Translations under genes and position numbers: made by a program
Part shown: in pieces, positions 49,849 to 57,926 of the stretch
Numbering within the stretch: position 1 is the stretch's first letter
How the letters are laid out: each line of letters starts with the position of its first letter
Assembly: GCA_030263805.2 (NCBI GenBank)
Contig: CP136010.1
Span: forward strand, 4,851,001 to 4,915,000
Length of the DNA: 64,000 bases
Direction: 5' to 3'
Origin: Pseudomonas sp. FeN3W
GTDB lineage: Bacteria > Pseudomonadota > Gammaproteobacteria > Pseudomonadales > Pseudomonadaceae
Notes under the pieces: model-generated
The model's database searches: none
What the model was told of the DNA's origin: nothing
The model's input: the letters and a program-made list of their open reading frames with translations, nothing else

Positions 49849-49958
49849 ACAGCCGCCTGCCTTGCCAGCAGGCGGTCGATGAAAGTGGATGGTTACAGGA
49901 ATGAACAGAGCCGTCTCGGCTCGATCCAGCGATCAATAACAACAAAAGCGGAGTGGAT

Positions 49959-51182
49959 ATGAACAAAACACTGACAGCCCTGGGCGTTGCCAGCGCCATT
50001 GCGGGTCTGAGCCTGCCTCTCGGCGCCCATGCCCTGGAGTTCACCGGTTACATGCGCAGCGGGGTCGGCGAATCGGTCAACAGCGATTCGCAGTCCTGCT
50101 TCCAATTGCCCGGTGCGCCGAGCAAGTACCGCCTGGGTAACGAGTGCGAGCAATACGCCGAGCTCGACCTGCGCCAGGACCTCTACACCTTCGCCGATGG
50201 CTCGGTACTGAGCCTGGAAGGCATGGCAGCGCTGTACAACCAGTACAACCACACCCCGGAATTCACCGGCGACCACGGTTGGGCGCGAATGGTCCAGGCC
50301 TATGCCGAATGGAGCAAGGTGCCGGCGCTGAATAACGGCTCGCTGTGGGCGGGCCGCCGTTTCTACAAGCGTAACGACATCCACATCTCCGACTTCTACT
50401 ACTGGAACCAGAGCGCCACCGGCGCCGGTGTCGAGGACATCGAGATCGGCGGGCTGAAGTACAGCTACGCCTTCTCGCGCAAGGACAACGTGTTCCAGAA
50501 GGACTACGTCACCCGCCATGACTTCAACGTCGGTGGCTTCGACAGCAACCCGGGCGGTGAGCTGGAGCTCGGCCTGAGCTATCTCGACAAACCCAGTCGC
50601 GATGACGCCAACAGCGGTTGGGCGGTGACGGTGCAGCACGTGCAGTCCGACTTTCTCGGCGGCAAGAACACCCTGGCGCTGCAGTACGGCGAAGGGCCGG
50701 GCACCGGCCTCGGCTACACCGGCGACGTGACCCTGGATGACAGCGCCAAGAGCTGGCGGGTGGTGGAGTACTTCGACTGGCAGGTGACGCCGCGCTTCGG
50801 CGGCCAGGCCCAGCTGGTCTATCAGAAGGACAAGCGCGCCGACGGCGGCGATCAGGACTGGTGGTCGGTGGGGGCCCGCCCGGTCTATGCGTTCAGCGAG
50901 CAGTTCAAGCTCGTCGCCGAGGTCGGCCACGACCAGATCGACGCCACCGACGGCACGCGCAAACTGACGAAGTTCACCATCGCGCCGACCTGGTCACCCG
51001 CTGGCCCTGGCTTCTGGGCGCGGCCGGAGTTCCGTCTGTACTACACCTATGCCAGCTGGAACGAGGCGGCGCAGCGTGCGGCCAACCTGATGGCCGAAGG
51101 CACGGCGCTGTCGGACACCGGTGCGTTCGGCAATGCCCGCCATGGTTTGAACTTCGGCGTGCAGGTCGAACATTGGTGGTGA
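49959..51182 (+). CDS. Maltoporin/LamB-type carbohydrate porin
   Basis: A 407-residue outer-membrane porin. Signal peptide MNKTLTALGVASAIAGLSLPLGAHA; mature 'LEFTGYMRSGVGESVN', 'NECEQYAELDLRQDLYTFADGSVLSLEGMAALYNQY' with two conserved cysteines, 'NGSLWAGRRFYKRNDIHISDFYYWNQSATGAGVEDI' and the end 'GLNFGVQVEHWW' all follow LamB, not the 420-450 residue OprB family that usually ends this operon. GGAG precedes ATG 49959. It probably carries glucose and possibly maltodextrins across the outer membrane for the Gts importer. No mal genes adjoin. Confidence 0.9.
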   Translation: MNKTLTALGVASAIAGLSLPLGAHALEFTGYMRSGVGESVNSDSQSCFQLPGAPSKYRLGNECEQYAELDLRQDLYTFADGSVLSLEGMAALYNQYNHTPEFTGDHGWARMVQAYAEWSKVPALNNGSLWAGRRFYKRNDIHISDFYYWNQSATGAGVEDIEIGGLKYSYAFSRKDNVFQKDYVTRHDFNVGGFDSNPGGELELGLSYLDKPSRDDANSGWAVTVQHVQSDFLGGKNTLALQYGEGPGTGLGYTGDVTLDDSAKSWRVVEYFDWQVTPRFGGQAQLVYQKDKRADGGDQDWWSVGARPVYAFSEQFKLVAEVGHDQIDATDGTRKLTKFTIAPTWSPAGPGFWARPEFRLYYTYASWNEAAQRAANLMAEGTALSDTGAFGNARHGLNFGVQVEHWW

Positions 51183-51186
51183 CCGG

Positions 51187-51966
51187 CTAGCGCGTCGCCA
51201 TCCAGATCAGCAGGCCGGCCTGGAACAGCGCCAGCGCAATCAAACAGACGATGGTGAAGCGCAGCGCACCGTCCTCACGGCGGAAGCGGGCGATGCGCTC
51301 CTGCAGGTCGCGGATCTGGTTTTCCTGCGCCTGCAGGTTGCGGTCGGCCTGTTCCAGCATCGCCGCCGCCTCCTGCAGTTCCACCACCTGCACCTTCTCG
51401 CTGTTCCAGTCCGCTCGCAGGGCGCTGACCCTCGGTGCGCCATAGGTTGGCTTGGCCGCCTGATCCTTCGGGTAGTCGATGTCGAAGCCCTGGGTGCGCA
51501 GGCAATGGTCACGGCGCAAGCGCTGGTCGTCGCTCGACACGTCCTTGGGCAGCGATCCGCCCTCGACCAGATAATGGCCCCAACGCCGTTGGGCCCATGC
51601 CGCGCCCTGCGCCAACAGAAAGCGGCCAAGTCCGCGATTGCTTGGCTCCAGCCGCAGGCCCGAATCCGGCCCGAGGCGTAGCTCCTTGCTGCGGTGGTCC
51701 GCCCAGACCTCCAGCACGTTGTTCTTGCGCGAGCGCACCTGGCCGGGAATGTTGATGAACATTCGCAGCAGGCTCTGCTCCGGGGTATGCCGTTCCAGTT
51801 GCGCAAGTTCGACGAAACGCAGCGGGCGCGCGCCGCCGTCGCGCTCAGTGGGCTGTTGCGCCAGGCGCAGCAGGCGGAAACGGTCGGGCTTGAGCTCTGC
51901 CCACGGATGCTTCGCTACTGCCGGCTGGTCTTTTTCAGTGCTCTGGGTGGTTTCGCTGTCGGTCAT
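51187..51966 (-). CDS. Tail-anchored protein with degenerate GNAT-like domain, unknown function
   Basis: A 259-residue protein. Residues about 65-165 look like an acetyltransferase fold: 'LEVWADHRSKELRLGPDSGLRLEPSNRGLGRFLLAQGAAWAQRRWGHYLVEGGSLPKD...LRRDHCLRTQGFDI' has the R-G-L-G-R-F acetyl-CoA loop and the terminal 'R..L..QGF' pattern. Then comes a coiled coil (VVELQEAAAMLEQADRNLQAQENQIRDLQERIARFRRE) and a single C-terminal helix (FTIVCLIALALFQAGLLIWM). No signal peptide. The order cytoplasmic domain - coiled coil - tail anchor is unusual. It is convergent with the porin gene, four bases apart. GNAT assignment is tentative. Confidence 0.6.
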   Translation of the reverse strand: MTDSETTQSTEKDQPAVAKHPWAELKPDRFRLLRLAQQPTERDGGARPLRFVELAQLERHTPEQSLLRMFINIPGQVRSRKNNVLEVWADHRSKELRLGPDSGLRLEPSNRGLGRFLLAQGAAWAQRRWGHYLVEGGSLPKDVSSDDQRLRRDHCLRTQGFDIDYPKDQAAKPTYGAPRVSALRADWNSEKVQVVELQEAAAMLEQADRNLQAQENQIRDLQERIARFRREDGALRFTIVCLIALALFQAGLLIWMATR

Positions 51967-52047
51967 CTGCGCGTTCCTGGGCCTGCGCGGCGGCTCGTTC
52001 AGGAGCCGATCGGGCCCTCGTCAAGCGGGCTATCGGCAGCGCGGCGC

Positions 52048-53010
52048 CTAACTGGAGGCTGGCAGGATGCCATTGGCCTGCAGAAAGTGCCGGATACGCT
52101 CCTGCAAGCCCCAGGCGAGCGGCAGATCGGGGTCGTCATAGGAGGCCAGCTGTCGCGCATCCGCCGGCACGATGCGCAGCACATGGTTCATGCCATCGAT
52201 CAGCGCCAGCTCGGCGTCGGGCTTGGCACGCTGCAGGGCTTCGGCGTCCTCGATGCCGACCTGGATGTCGTGGCGGCCCTGGATGATCAGTGCGGGAGTC
52301 TCGACGGCTGCGAAGGCCTCGGCGGGGTCGTAGGCGAACAGTGAAATCAGGTACGGCTGCACGCTGGGGCGGAACAGCACCTGCAACGGCTCCGGCACTT
52401 CGGCGTGGGTTTGGCCGGCCTTGAGCTCATCGATCAGAAAATGACTGGTGGCGAGCAGTGCCGGCGGCAGGCGCCCCTGCAGTTGCTCGCGCAGCACCTC
52501 GTCGATCGGCCGGCCGCTGCCGGCGATGCTGATCAGCGCCGCGGCGTCCGACTTCGGCGCGGCGAGACTGGCGATCAGCGCGCCTTCGCTGTGGCCAACG
52601 AGGATCAGCTGGCTGAAACGGGGGTCATCCTTGAGCTTCGTGCTCCAGGCCTGCGCATCGCTGACATAGGCCTCGACGCTGAGGTCGCGCTCGTCCGCTG
52701 CGGCCGCCAGGCTGGCGCCGACGCCGCGCTTGTCGTAGCGCAGGCTGGCCACGCCCAGTTTGGCCAGGCCCTGGGCCAGGCGCTTGAGGCTGTCGTTGCG
52801 TCCGGCCGGGTTGTTGCCGTTGCGGTCGGTCGGGCCGGAACCTGCGATCAGCAGCGCTACCGGTACCGGCTGGTCGCTTTTGGGCAGCAACAGACTGCCC
52901 TGCAGCACGCCACTGCCGGTGTCCAGGTTCAGGGTCTGATTGAGCAGGGTCTGCGCCTGCAGGAAAGAAGGGGACATGGTCAGTAGCAGCAGTATCAGCA
53001 GGGCACGCAT
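52048..53010 (-). CDS. Secreted alpha/beta hydrolase
   Basis: A 320-residue alpha/beta hydrolase with a signal peptide (MRALLILLLLTMSPSFLQAQ). The nucleophile elbow is GHSEGA (GxSxG), an oxyanion-region 'LIAGSGPTDRNGNNP' and 'LRYDKRGVGAS' precede it, and 'ALIIQGRHDIQVGIEDA' with 'IDGMNHVLR' give the acidic residue and histidine. All triad parts are present. It acts in the periplasm or outside; substrate unknown, possibly a small ester or peptide. The ATG at 53010 gives the signal peptide; the frame extends upstream with no ribosome site. Divergent from aroC. Confidence 0.85.
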   Translation of the reverse strand: MRALLILLLLTMSPSFLQAQTLLNQTLNLDTGSGVLQGSLLLPKSDQPVPVALLIAGSGPTDRNGNNPAGRNDSLKRLAQGLAKLGVASLRYDKRGVGASLAAAADERDLSVEAYVSDAQAWSTKLKDDPRFSQLILVGHSEGALIASLAAPKSDAAALISIAGSGRPIDEVLREQLQGRLPPALLATSHFLIDELKAGQTHAEVPEPLQVLFRPSVQPYLISLFAYDPAEAFAAVETPALIIQGRHDIQVGIEDAEALQRAKPDAELALIDGMNHVLRIVPADARQLASYDDPDLPLAWGLQERIRHFLQANGILPASS

Positions 53011-53155
53011 GGAAGGATTTCGTTGGTCACGGAGCAGGTTGGACGCGGCAATCGACGCAAAGGTCAGTATGCGCCGGCAACAGGAGCGATGACAGCGTAG
53101 CGGCCTCAGGTATACTTCCGGCCCCTGTTTTTCGGTCGATCGCGGAGCGTCCTGC

Positions 53156-54247
53156 ATGTCCGGCAATACCTACGGCAAGCTGTTCACCGTCACCACTGCC
53201 GGCGAAAGCCATGGTCCTGCGCTGGTGGCCATCGTCGACGGCTGTCCGCCCGGGCTGGAGCTGTCGCTGGACGATCTGCAGCGCGACCTCGACCGTCGCA
53301 AGCCGGGCACCAGCCGGCACACCACGCAGCGCCAGGAAGCCGACGAGGTGGAAATCCTCTCCGGCGTGTTCGAAGGCAGGACCACCGGTTGCCCGATCGG
53401 CCTGCTGATCCGCAACACCGACCAGAAGTCCAAGGACTACTCGGCGATCAAGGACCTGTTCCGTCCGGCTCACGCCGACTACAGCTACCACCACAAGTAC
53501 GGCCTGCGCGACTACCGCGGCGGTGGCCGTTCCTCGGCGCGTGAGACCGCCATGCGCGTCGCCGCCGGTGCCATCGCCAAGAAATATCTGGCGACCCTGG
53601 GCATCCAGGTGCGTGGCTACATGAGCCAGCTCGGGCCGATCGAGATCCCGTTCAAGACCTGGGACAGCGTCGAGCAGAACGCCTTCTTCAGCCCCGACCC
53701 GGACAAGGTGCCGGAACTCGAGGCCTACATGGATCAGCTGCGCCGCGACCAGGATTCGGTGGGCGCGAAGATCACCGTGGTTGCCGATGGCGTACCGCCG
53801 GGCCTTGGCGAGCCGATCTTCGACCGTCTGGACGCCGAGCTGGCCCACGCGCTGATGAGCATCAATGCGGTCAAGGGCGTGGAAATCGGTGCCGGTTTCG
53901 CCTCGGTGGCCCAGCGCGGCACCGAACACCGTGACGAGCTGACGCCGCAGGGGTTCCTCTCCAACAATGCCGGCGGCATTCTCGGTGGCATCTCCTCGGG
54001 ACAGCCGATCATTGCCCACCTGGCGCTCAAGGCTACGTCCAGCATCACCACGCCAGGGCAGTCGATCGATGTGAATGGCGCGCCGGTCGAGGTCATCACC
54101 AAGGGGCGCCATGACCCCTGCGTCGGTATCCGCGCCACGCCGATCGCCGAGGCGATGATGGCCATCGTGCTGCTCGACCACCTGCTGCGCCACCGCGCGC
54201 AGAATGCCGACGTACGCGTGAGCACGCCGGTGTTGGGGCAACGATGA
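53156..54247 (+). CDS. aroC: Chorismate synthase
   Basis: A 363-residue enzyme that makes chorismate from EPSP at the end of the shikimate pathway, with FMN. 'GNTYGKLFTVTTAGESHG' is the family start; 'HADYSYHHKYGLRDYRGGGRSSARETAMRVAAGA' is the signature, and 'NAGGILGGISSGQPIIAHLALKATSSI' holds catalytic His/Asp-side residues. Full length. It is followed by repeat P2 and an MFS gene, as in the P. aeruginosa aroC-speE block. Confidence 0.96.
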   Translation: MSGNTYGKLFTVTTAGESHGPALVAIVDGCPPGLELSLDDLQRDLDRRKPGTSRHTTQRQEADEVEILSGVFEGRTTGCPIGLLIRNTDQKSKDYSAIKDLFRPAHADYSYHHKYGLRDYRGGGRSSARETAMRVAAGAIAKKYLATLGIQVRGYMSQLGPIEIPFKTWDSVEQNAFFSPDPDKVPELEAYMDQLRRDQDSVGAKITVVADGVPPGLGEPIFDRLDAELAHALMSINAVKGVEIGAGFASVAQRGTEHRDELTPQGFLSNNAGGILGGISSGQPIIAHLALKATSSITTPGQSIDVNGAPVEVITKGRHDPCVGIRATPIAEAMMAIVLLDHLLRHRAQNADVRVSTPVLGQR

Positions 54248-54256
54248 GCTTGAAGT

Positions 54257-54364
54257 CGTAGGTTGGGTTGAGGAGCGCAGCGACGAAGCCCAACGAGCAA
54301 GGGTTCGGCCTGCTTAATGGCTGATCCGGGAACGTTGGGCTTCGCTGCGCTCAACCCAACCTAC
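54257..54364. repeat. Long palindromic GTTGGGCTTCG repeat, copy P2
   Basis: Arms at 54257-54295 (CGTAGGTTGGGTTGAGG...AAGCCCAACG) and 54333-54364 (CGTTGGGCTTCGCTGCGC...CTAC) are inverted copies around a 37-base loop. Same repeat as P1. It starts ten bases after the aroC stop and ends 23 bases before the MFS ATG, filling the whole gap. Confidence 0.78.
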
Positions 54365-54386
54365 CAGATGCTTCTGCTTGTAGCTT

Positions 54387-55538
54387 ATGACTGTTTCTTT
54401 GCCATACTGGCGCCTCTCCGGCTTCTACTTCTTCTATTTCGCCCTGCTGGGGGCGACCGCGCCGTTTCTCGGCCTGTACTTCGATCATCTGGGTTTCTCT
54501 CCGGAGCGGATCGGCGAGCTGATCGCCATTCCCATGCTGATGCGCTGCGTGGCGCCGAACCTCTGGGGCTGGTTGGGCGATGCAACCGGTCGCCGGCTGG
54601 AAATCGTCCGTCTCGGTGCGCTGTGCACCTTGCTCTCCTTCGGGCTGATCTTCTTCGACAAGAGCTTTGCCTGGCTGGCGCTGGTGATGGCGTTGCATGC
54701 GTTCTTCTGGCACGCGGTGTTGCCGCAGTTCGAAGTCATCACCCTGGCGCATCTGCACGAGCAGACCGAGCGCTACAGTCAGGTCAGGCTGTGGGGCAGC
54801 ATCGGTTTCATCTTCGCGGTGGTGGGGCTCGGGCTGCTGTTCCAGCAGCTGAGCCTCGATCTTTACCCGACTGCAGTGGCCTTCGTGATGGTCGGCATCG
54901 TGCTGAGCAGCGTCTGGGTGCCCAACGCTCAGCCGCGGCAACGCGCCGAGACGGCCGGGCAGGGCGGGTTCCTCACCCAACTGCACCGACCTGGCGTACT
55001 GGCCTTCTACGGCTGCGTGGCGTTGATGCAGCTGGCCCATGGGCCGTACTACACCTTCTTCAGCATTCACCTGGAAGCACTGGGCTACAGCCGCAGCTTT
55101 ATCGGGCTGATGTGGGCGCTGGGCGTGGTCGCGGAAATCCTGCTGTTCCTGGTGATGGCGCGTTTGCTCGAGCGTTTCTCGCTGCGTCAGGTGCTGCTGG
55201 CCAGCTTCCTGATTGCCGCGCTGCGCTGGGTATTGCTCGGGCAGTTCGCCGAGCACCTCGCCGTGCTGCTGATCGCGCAGCTGATGCACGCGGCGACCTT
55301 CGGCAGTTTCCATGTGGCCGCCATCCACTTCGTCCAGCGCAGTTTCGGCCACCGCCAGCAGGGCCAGGGTCAGGCGCTGTATGCCAGCCTGTCCGGCATC
55401 GGTGGAGCGCTGGGTGCACTCTACGCCGGCTATGCCTGGTCCGGCCTGGGGCCGGCCTGGTCGTTCGCCATCGCCAGTCTGGCGGCGCTGGCCGCAGCCG
55501 CTATCATTGCCTTCCGTTTGCAGGAGGATCGCGCATGA
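54387..55538 (+). CDS. Major facilitator superfamily transporter, HcaT/MFS_1-like
   Basis: A 383-residue, 12-helix MFS protein. 'PYWRLSGFYFFYFALLGATAPFLGLYFDHLGFSPERIGELIAIPML' is the opening of the 3-phenylpropionate/HcaT-like (nucleoside-H+ symporter-like) group; 'WGSIGFIFAVVGLGLLF' and 'SLSGIGGALGALYAGYAW' follow. The substrate is not known. It lies directly before mtnB and overlaps it by four bases (ATGA), suggesting a link with methionine salvage, for example uptake of methylthioribose or related solutes; this is inference. Confidence 0.83.
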   Translation: MTVSLPYWRLSGFYFFYFALLGATAPFLGLYFDHLGFSPERIGELIAIPMLMRCVAPNLWGWLGDATGRRLEIVRLGALCTLLSFGLIFFDKSFAWLALVMALHAFFWHAVLPQFEVITLAHLHEQTERYSQVRLWGSIGFIFAVVGLGLLFQQLSLDLYPTAVAFVMVGIVLSSVWVPNAQPRQRAETAGQGGFLTQLHRPGVLAFYGCVALMQLAHGPYYTFFSIHLEALGYSRSFIGLMWALGVVAEILLFLVMARLLERFSLRQVLLASFLIAALRWVLLGQFAEHLAVLLIAQLMHAATFGSFHVAAIHFVQRSFGHRQQGQGQALYASLSGIGGALGALYAGYAWSGLGPAWSFAIASLAALAAAAIIAFRLQEDRA

Positions 55539-56155
55539 CTGCCACACGTCAGCACCTGAGCCAGGCGATCATCGACGCCGGCCGCTTCTTGTATGGCCGT
55601 GGCTGGTCGCCGGCGACCAGTAGCAACTACTCGGCGCGCCTGACCAGCGCCGAACTGCTGCTGACCGTTTCCGGCCGGCACAAGGGCGCGCTGACTGCCG
55701 ATGACCTGCTGGCAGTGGACATGCACGGCAACAGCCTGGAAGAGGGCAAGAGGCCGTCGGCGGAAACGCTGCTGCATACCCAGCTGTATCGCTGGAAGCC
55801 GGAGATCGGCGCGGTGCTGCACACCCATTCGGTCAATGCCACGGTGCTGTCCCGCGTCGCCCTGGCCGATTCGCTGGTGTTCGCCGATTACGAGCTGCAA
55901 AAGGCCTTCAGCGGTATCTCCAGCCATGAATCGCAGGTGCTGGTGCCGATCTTCGACAACGATCAGGACATCGCCGCCCTGGCCGCCAGGGTGCAGCCGT
56001 GGCTCGACGAGCATCCCGATTGCGTCGGCTACCTGATTCGCGGTCACGGCCTGTACACCTGGGGCGAGGCGATGAGCGATGCGCTGCGGCAGATCGAGGC
56101 GTTCGAATTTCTGTTCGAATGCGACCTGAAGATGCGTGCCCTGCAGCCCAGATAA
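55535..56155 (+). CDS. mtnB: Methylthioribulose-1-phosphate dehydratase
   Basis: A 206-residue class II aldolase-type enzyme of the methionine salvage pathway, dehydrating methylthioribulose-1-phosphate. 'RGWSPATSSNYSARL', 'SGRHKGAL', the zinc histidines in 'AVLHTHSVNATVLSR' and 'YLIRGHGLYTWG' match. ATG 55535 overlaps the MFS stop and has AGGAGG eight bases upstream. mtnD follows after 53 bases. Confidence 0.93.
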   Translation: MTATRQHLSQAIIDAGRFLYGRGWSPATSSNYSARLTSAELLLTVSGRHKGALTADDLLAVDMHGNSLEEGKRPSAETLLHTQLYRWKPEIGAVLHTHSVNATVLSRVALADSLVFADYELQKAFSGISSHESQVLVPIFDNDQDIAALAARVQPWLDEHPDCVGYLIRGHGLYTWGEAMSDALRQIEAFEFLFECDLKMRALQPR

Positions 56156-56208
56156 ATTCCAGCCTGCCCGGTAGCGACCGGTCAGACGACCTTTTCGGAG
56201 AGCCGAAC

Positions 56209-56754
56209 ATGAGTGTCCTCAGCGTCTATCACGAGTCCCGCCCCGACCAACCGCTCAAGGTGCTGACCCACCTCGAAGACATCGCCCCGACGCTGGCCAA
56301 GGTCGGTGTGCAGCTGGAGCGCTGGGAGGCCAGCGCACCAATCGCCGCCGGAGCCAGCCAGGAAGAGGTGATCGCCGCCTATCGGCCGCAGATCGACAAG
56401 CTGATGACCGAGCGTGGCTACGTCACGGTGGATGTGATCAGCCTGACCCGCGATCACCCGCAGAAGGACGAGCTGCGCGCGAAGTTTCTTGATGAGCATC
56501 GCCACGCCGAGGACGAAGTGCGCTTCTTCGTTGCCGGGCGCGGGCTGTTTACCCTGCATATCGACGACATGGTCTACGCCGTATTGTGCGAAAAGAACGA
56601 CCTGATCTCCGTGCCCGCCGGCACGCGCCACTGGTTCGACATGGGCGAAGAGCCGCACTTCGTCGCCATCCGCCTGTTCAACAATCCGGACGGCTGGGTC
56701 GCGGAATTCACTGGCGAAAGCATCGCCGATCAGTTCCCGCGGCTGGACGACTGA
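56209..56754 (+). CDS. mtnD: Acireductone dioxygenase
   Basis: A 181-residue cupin. Metal ligands: 'DEHRHAEDEVRFFVAGRGLFTLHI' (H-x-H-x4-E) and the C-terminal 'PAGTRHWFDMGEEPHF'. Converts the acireductone to the ketoacid of methionine (iron form). ATG 56209. mtnC starts one base after the TGA. Length is normal. Confidence 0.94.
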   Translation: MSVLSVYHESRPDQPLKVLTHLEDIAPTLAKVGVQLERWEASAPIAAGASQEEVIAAYRPQIDKLMTERGYVTVDVISLTRDHPQKDELRAKFLDEHRHAEDEVRFFVAGRGLFTLHIDDMVYAVLCEKNDLISVPAGTRHWFDMGEEPHFVAIRLFNNPDGWVAEFTGESIADQFPRLDD

Positions 56755-56755
56755 G

Positions 56756-57439
56756 ATGCCGATCAAGGCGATCCTCACCGACATCGAAGGCACCACCAGC
56801 GCCGTCGCCTTCGTCTTCGACGTGCTGTTCCCCTATGCCCGCGAGCATTTGCCGGCTTACATCCGCAGCCACGCCGACGAGCCTGCGGTCGCCGCGCAGC
56901 TCGAGGCGGTGCGTAGCGAAAGCGGTGAGGCCGATGCGGATATCGAGCGCGTCATCGAGATACTGCTCGGCTGGATCGCCAGTGATCGCAAGGCTACCTC
57001 GCTCAAGGCGCTGCAAGGCATGATCTGGGCCCAGGGCTATCGAGCCGGTCAGCTCAAGGGCCACGTCTACCCGGACGCAGTAGCCGCGCTACGGGAGTGG
57101 AAGGCGCAGGGTTATACGCTGTATGTGTATTCCTCCGGCTCGATCCAGGCGCAGCAGCTGATCTTCGGCTGTTCCGAGGCCGGCGACCTGACGCCGCTGT
57201 TCTCCGGTTATTTCGATACCACCAGCGGGCACAAGCGCGAGGTGGCCTCCTACCAGCGCATCGCCGAAGCCATCGGCGTGCCGGCCGCCGAGGTGCTGTT
57301 CCTCTCCGACGTGGTCGAAGAACTCGATGCCGCGCAGCAGGCCGGCATGCACGTCTGCGGGCTGGGCCGCGATGGCGGTGCGCTCGGTGAGCATGAAACC
57401 GTCGCCAGCTTTGCGCAGATCGACCCGCGGCGTTACTGA
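56756..57439 (+). CDS. mtnC: Acireductone synthase (enolase-phosphatase E1)
   Basis: A 227-residue HAD hydrolase: motif I 'ILTDIEGTTSAVAFVFDVLFPY', motif II 'LYVYSSGSIQAQQLIF', 'HKREVASYQRIAEAI' with the lysine and 'LFLSDVVEELDAAQQAGM'. It combines enolisation and dephosphorylation between MtnB and MtnD. It completes the mtnB-D-C trio; mtnA and mtnP are not in the window. Confidence 0.94.
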   Translation: MPIKAILTDIEGTTSAVAFVFDVLFPYAREHLPAYIRSHADEPAVAAQLEAVRSESGEADADIERVIEILLGWIASDRKATSLKALQGMIWAQGYRAGQLKGHVYPDAVAALREWKAQGYTLYVYSSGSIQAQQLIFGCSEAGDLTPLFSGYFDTTSGHKREVASYQRIAEAIGVPAAEVLFLSDVVEELDAAQQAGMHVCGLGRDGGALGEHETVASFAQIDPRRY

Positions 57440-57515
57440 GCCGCCAGGCGATTACTGAACCCTGCCGCCGCGCTGGCATCCTAGTTTAGGTACTCACCCA
57501 AACAGGAGCGAACCC

Positions 57516-57725
57516 ATGGGAGATGCCTTCGGCGGTATTTTCGGCCTGCTCATCCTGATACTGGATATCTGGGCGATCATCAGCATTGTTCGCAGCGACA
57601 GCACCGGCGGCAAGAAGGTGCTCTGGGTGCTTCTGATCGTTCTGCTGCCAGTGCTCGGCTTGATCATCTGGGGAATCATGGGGCCGCGCGGCAATCGTCC
57701 CGACGCGCGCGGGCCACATCGGTAG
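57516..57725 (+). CDS. PLDc_N-domain mini membrane protein
   Basis: A 69-residue protein with two helices ('FGLLILILDIWAIISIVRS', 'VLWVLLIVLLPVLGLIIWGIMG') and a charged end. This is the PLDc_N (phospholipase D-nuclease N-terminal) module as a stand-alone protein; cardiolipin synthases have it as an N-terminal anchor. Function of the solitary form unknown. Followed by a paralogue six bases on. Confidence 0.78.
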   Translation: MGDAFGGIFGLLILILDIWAIISIVRSDSTGGKKVLWVLLIVLLPVLGLIIWGIMGPRGNRPDARGPHR

Positions 57726-57731
57726 CCGTCG

Positions 57732-57923
57732 ATGGAAAGCCTCAGCGGCCCGCTGGCCATCGCGGTGCTCGTGCTCGACATCCTCGCCATCGCTTATGTC
57801 TGGCGCAGTCGCATCGAGGTCGGGCGCAAGGTTGTCTGGTCATGTGTGATCCTGCTGCTGCCCGTGGTCGGTCTGATCATGTGGGCGGTAGCGGCCGGGC
57901 CGTTCGGCAAGGCGCGGTTGTGA
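57732..57923 (+). CDS. PLDc_N-domain mini membrane protein, tandem paralogue
   Basis: A 63-residue two-helix protein, 'LAIAVLVLDILAIAYVWRSRIEVGRKVVWSCVILLLPVVGLIMWAVAAGP', clearly related to the preceding gene (both have D-I-x-A-I, K-x-x-W and L-P-V-x-G-L-I). Tandem duplication is likely. Starts six bases after its neighbour and ends three bases before the histidine phosphatase gene, so the three are likely co-transcribed. Confidence 0.75.
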   Translation: MESLSGPLAIAVLVLDILAIAYVWRSRIEVGRKVVWSCVILLLPVVGLIMWAVAAGPFGKARL

Positions 57924-57926
57924 CAC

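Noticed and set aside
54317..55534. Long open frame running from repeat P2 into mtnB
   Set aside because: It is an alternative frame of the MFS gene; mtnB has its own ATG with AGGAGG, overlapping the MFS stop.
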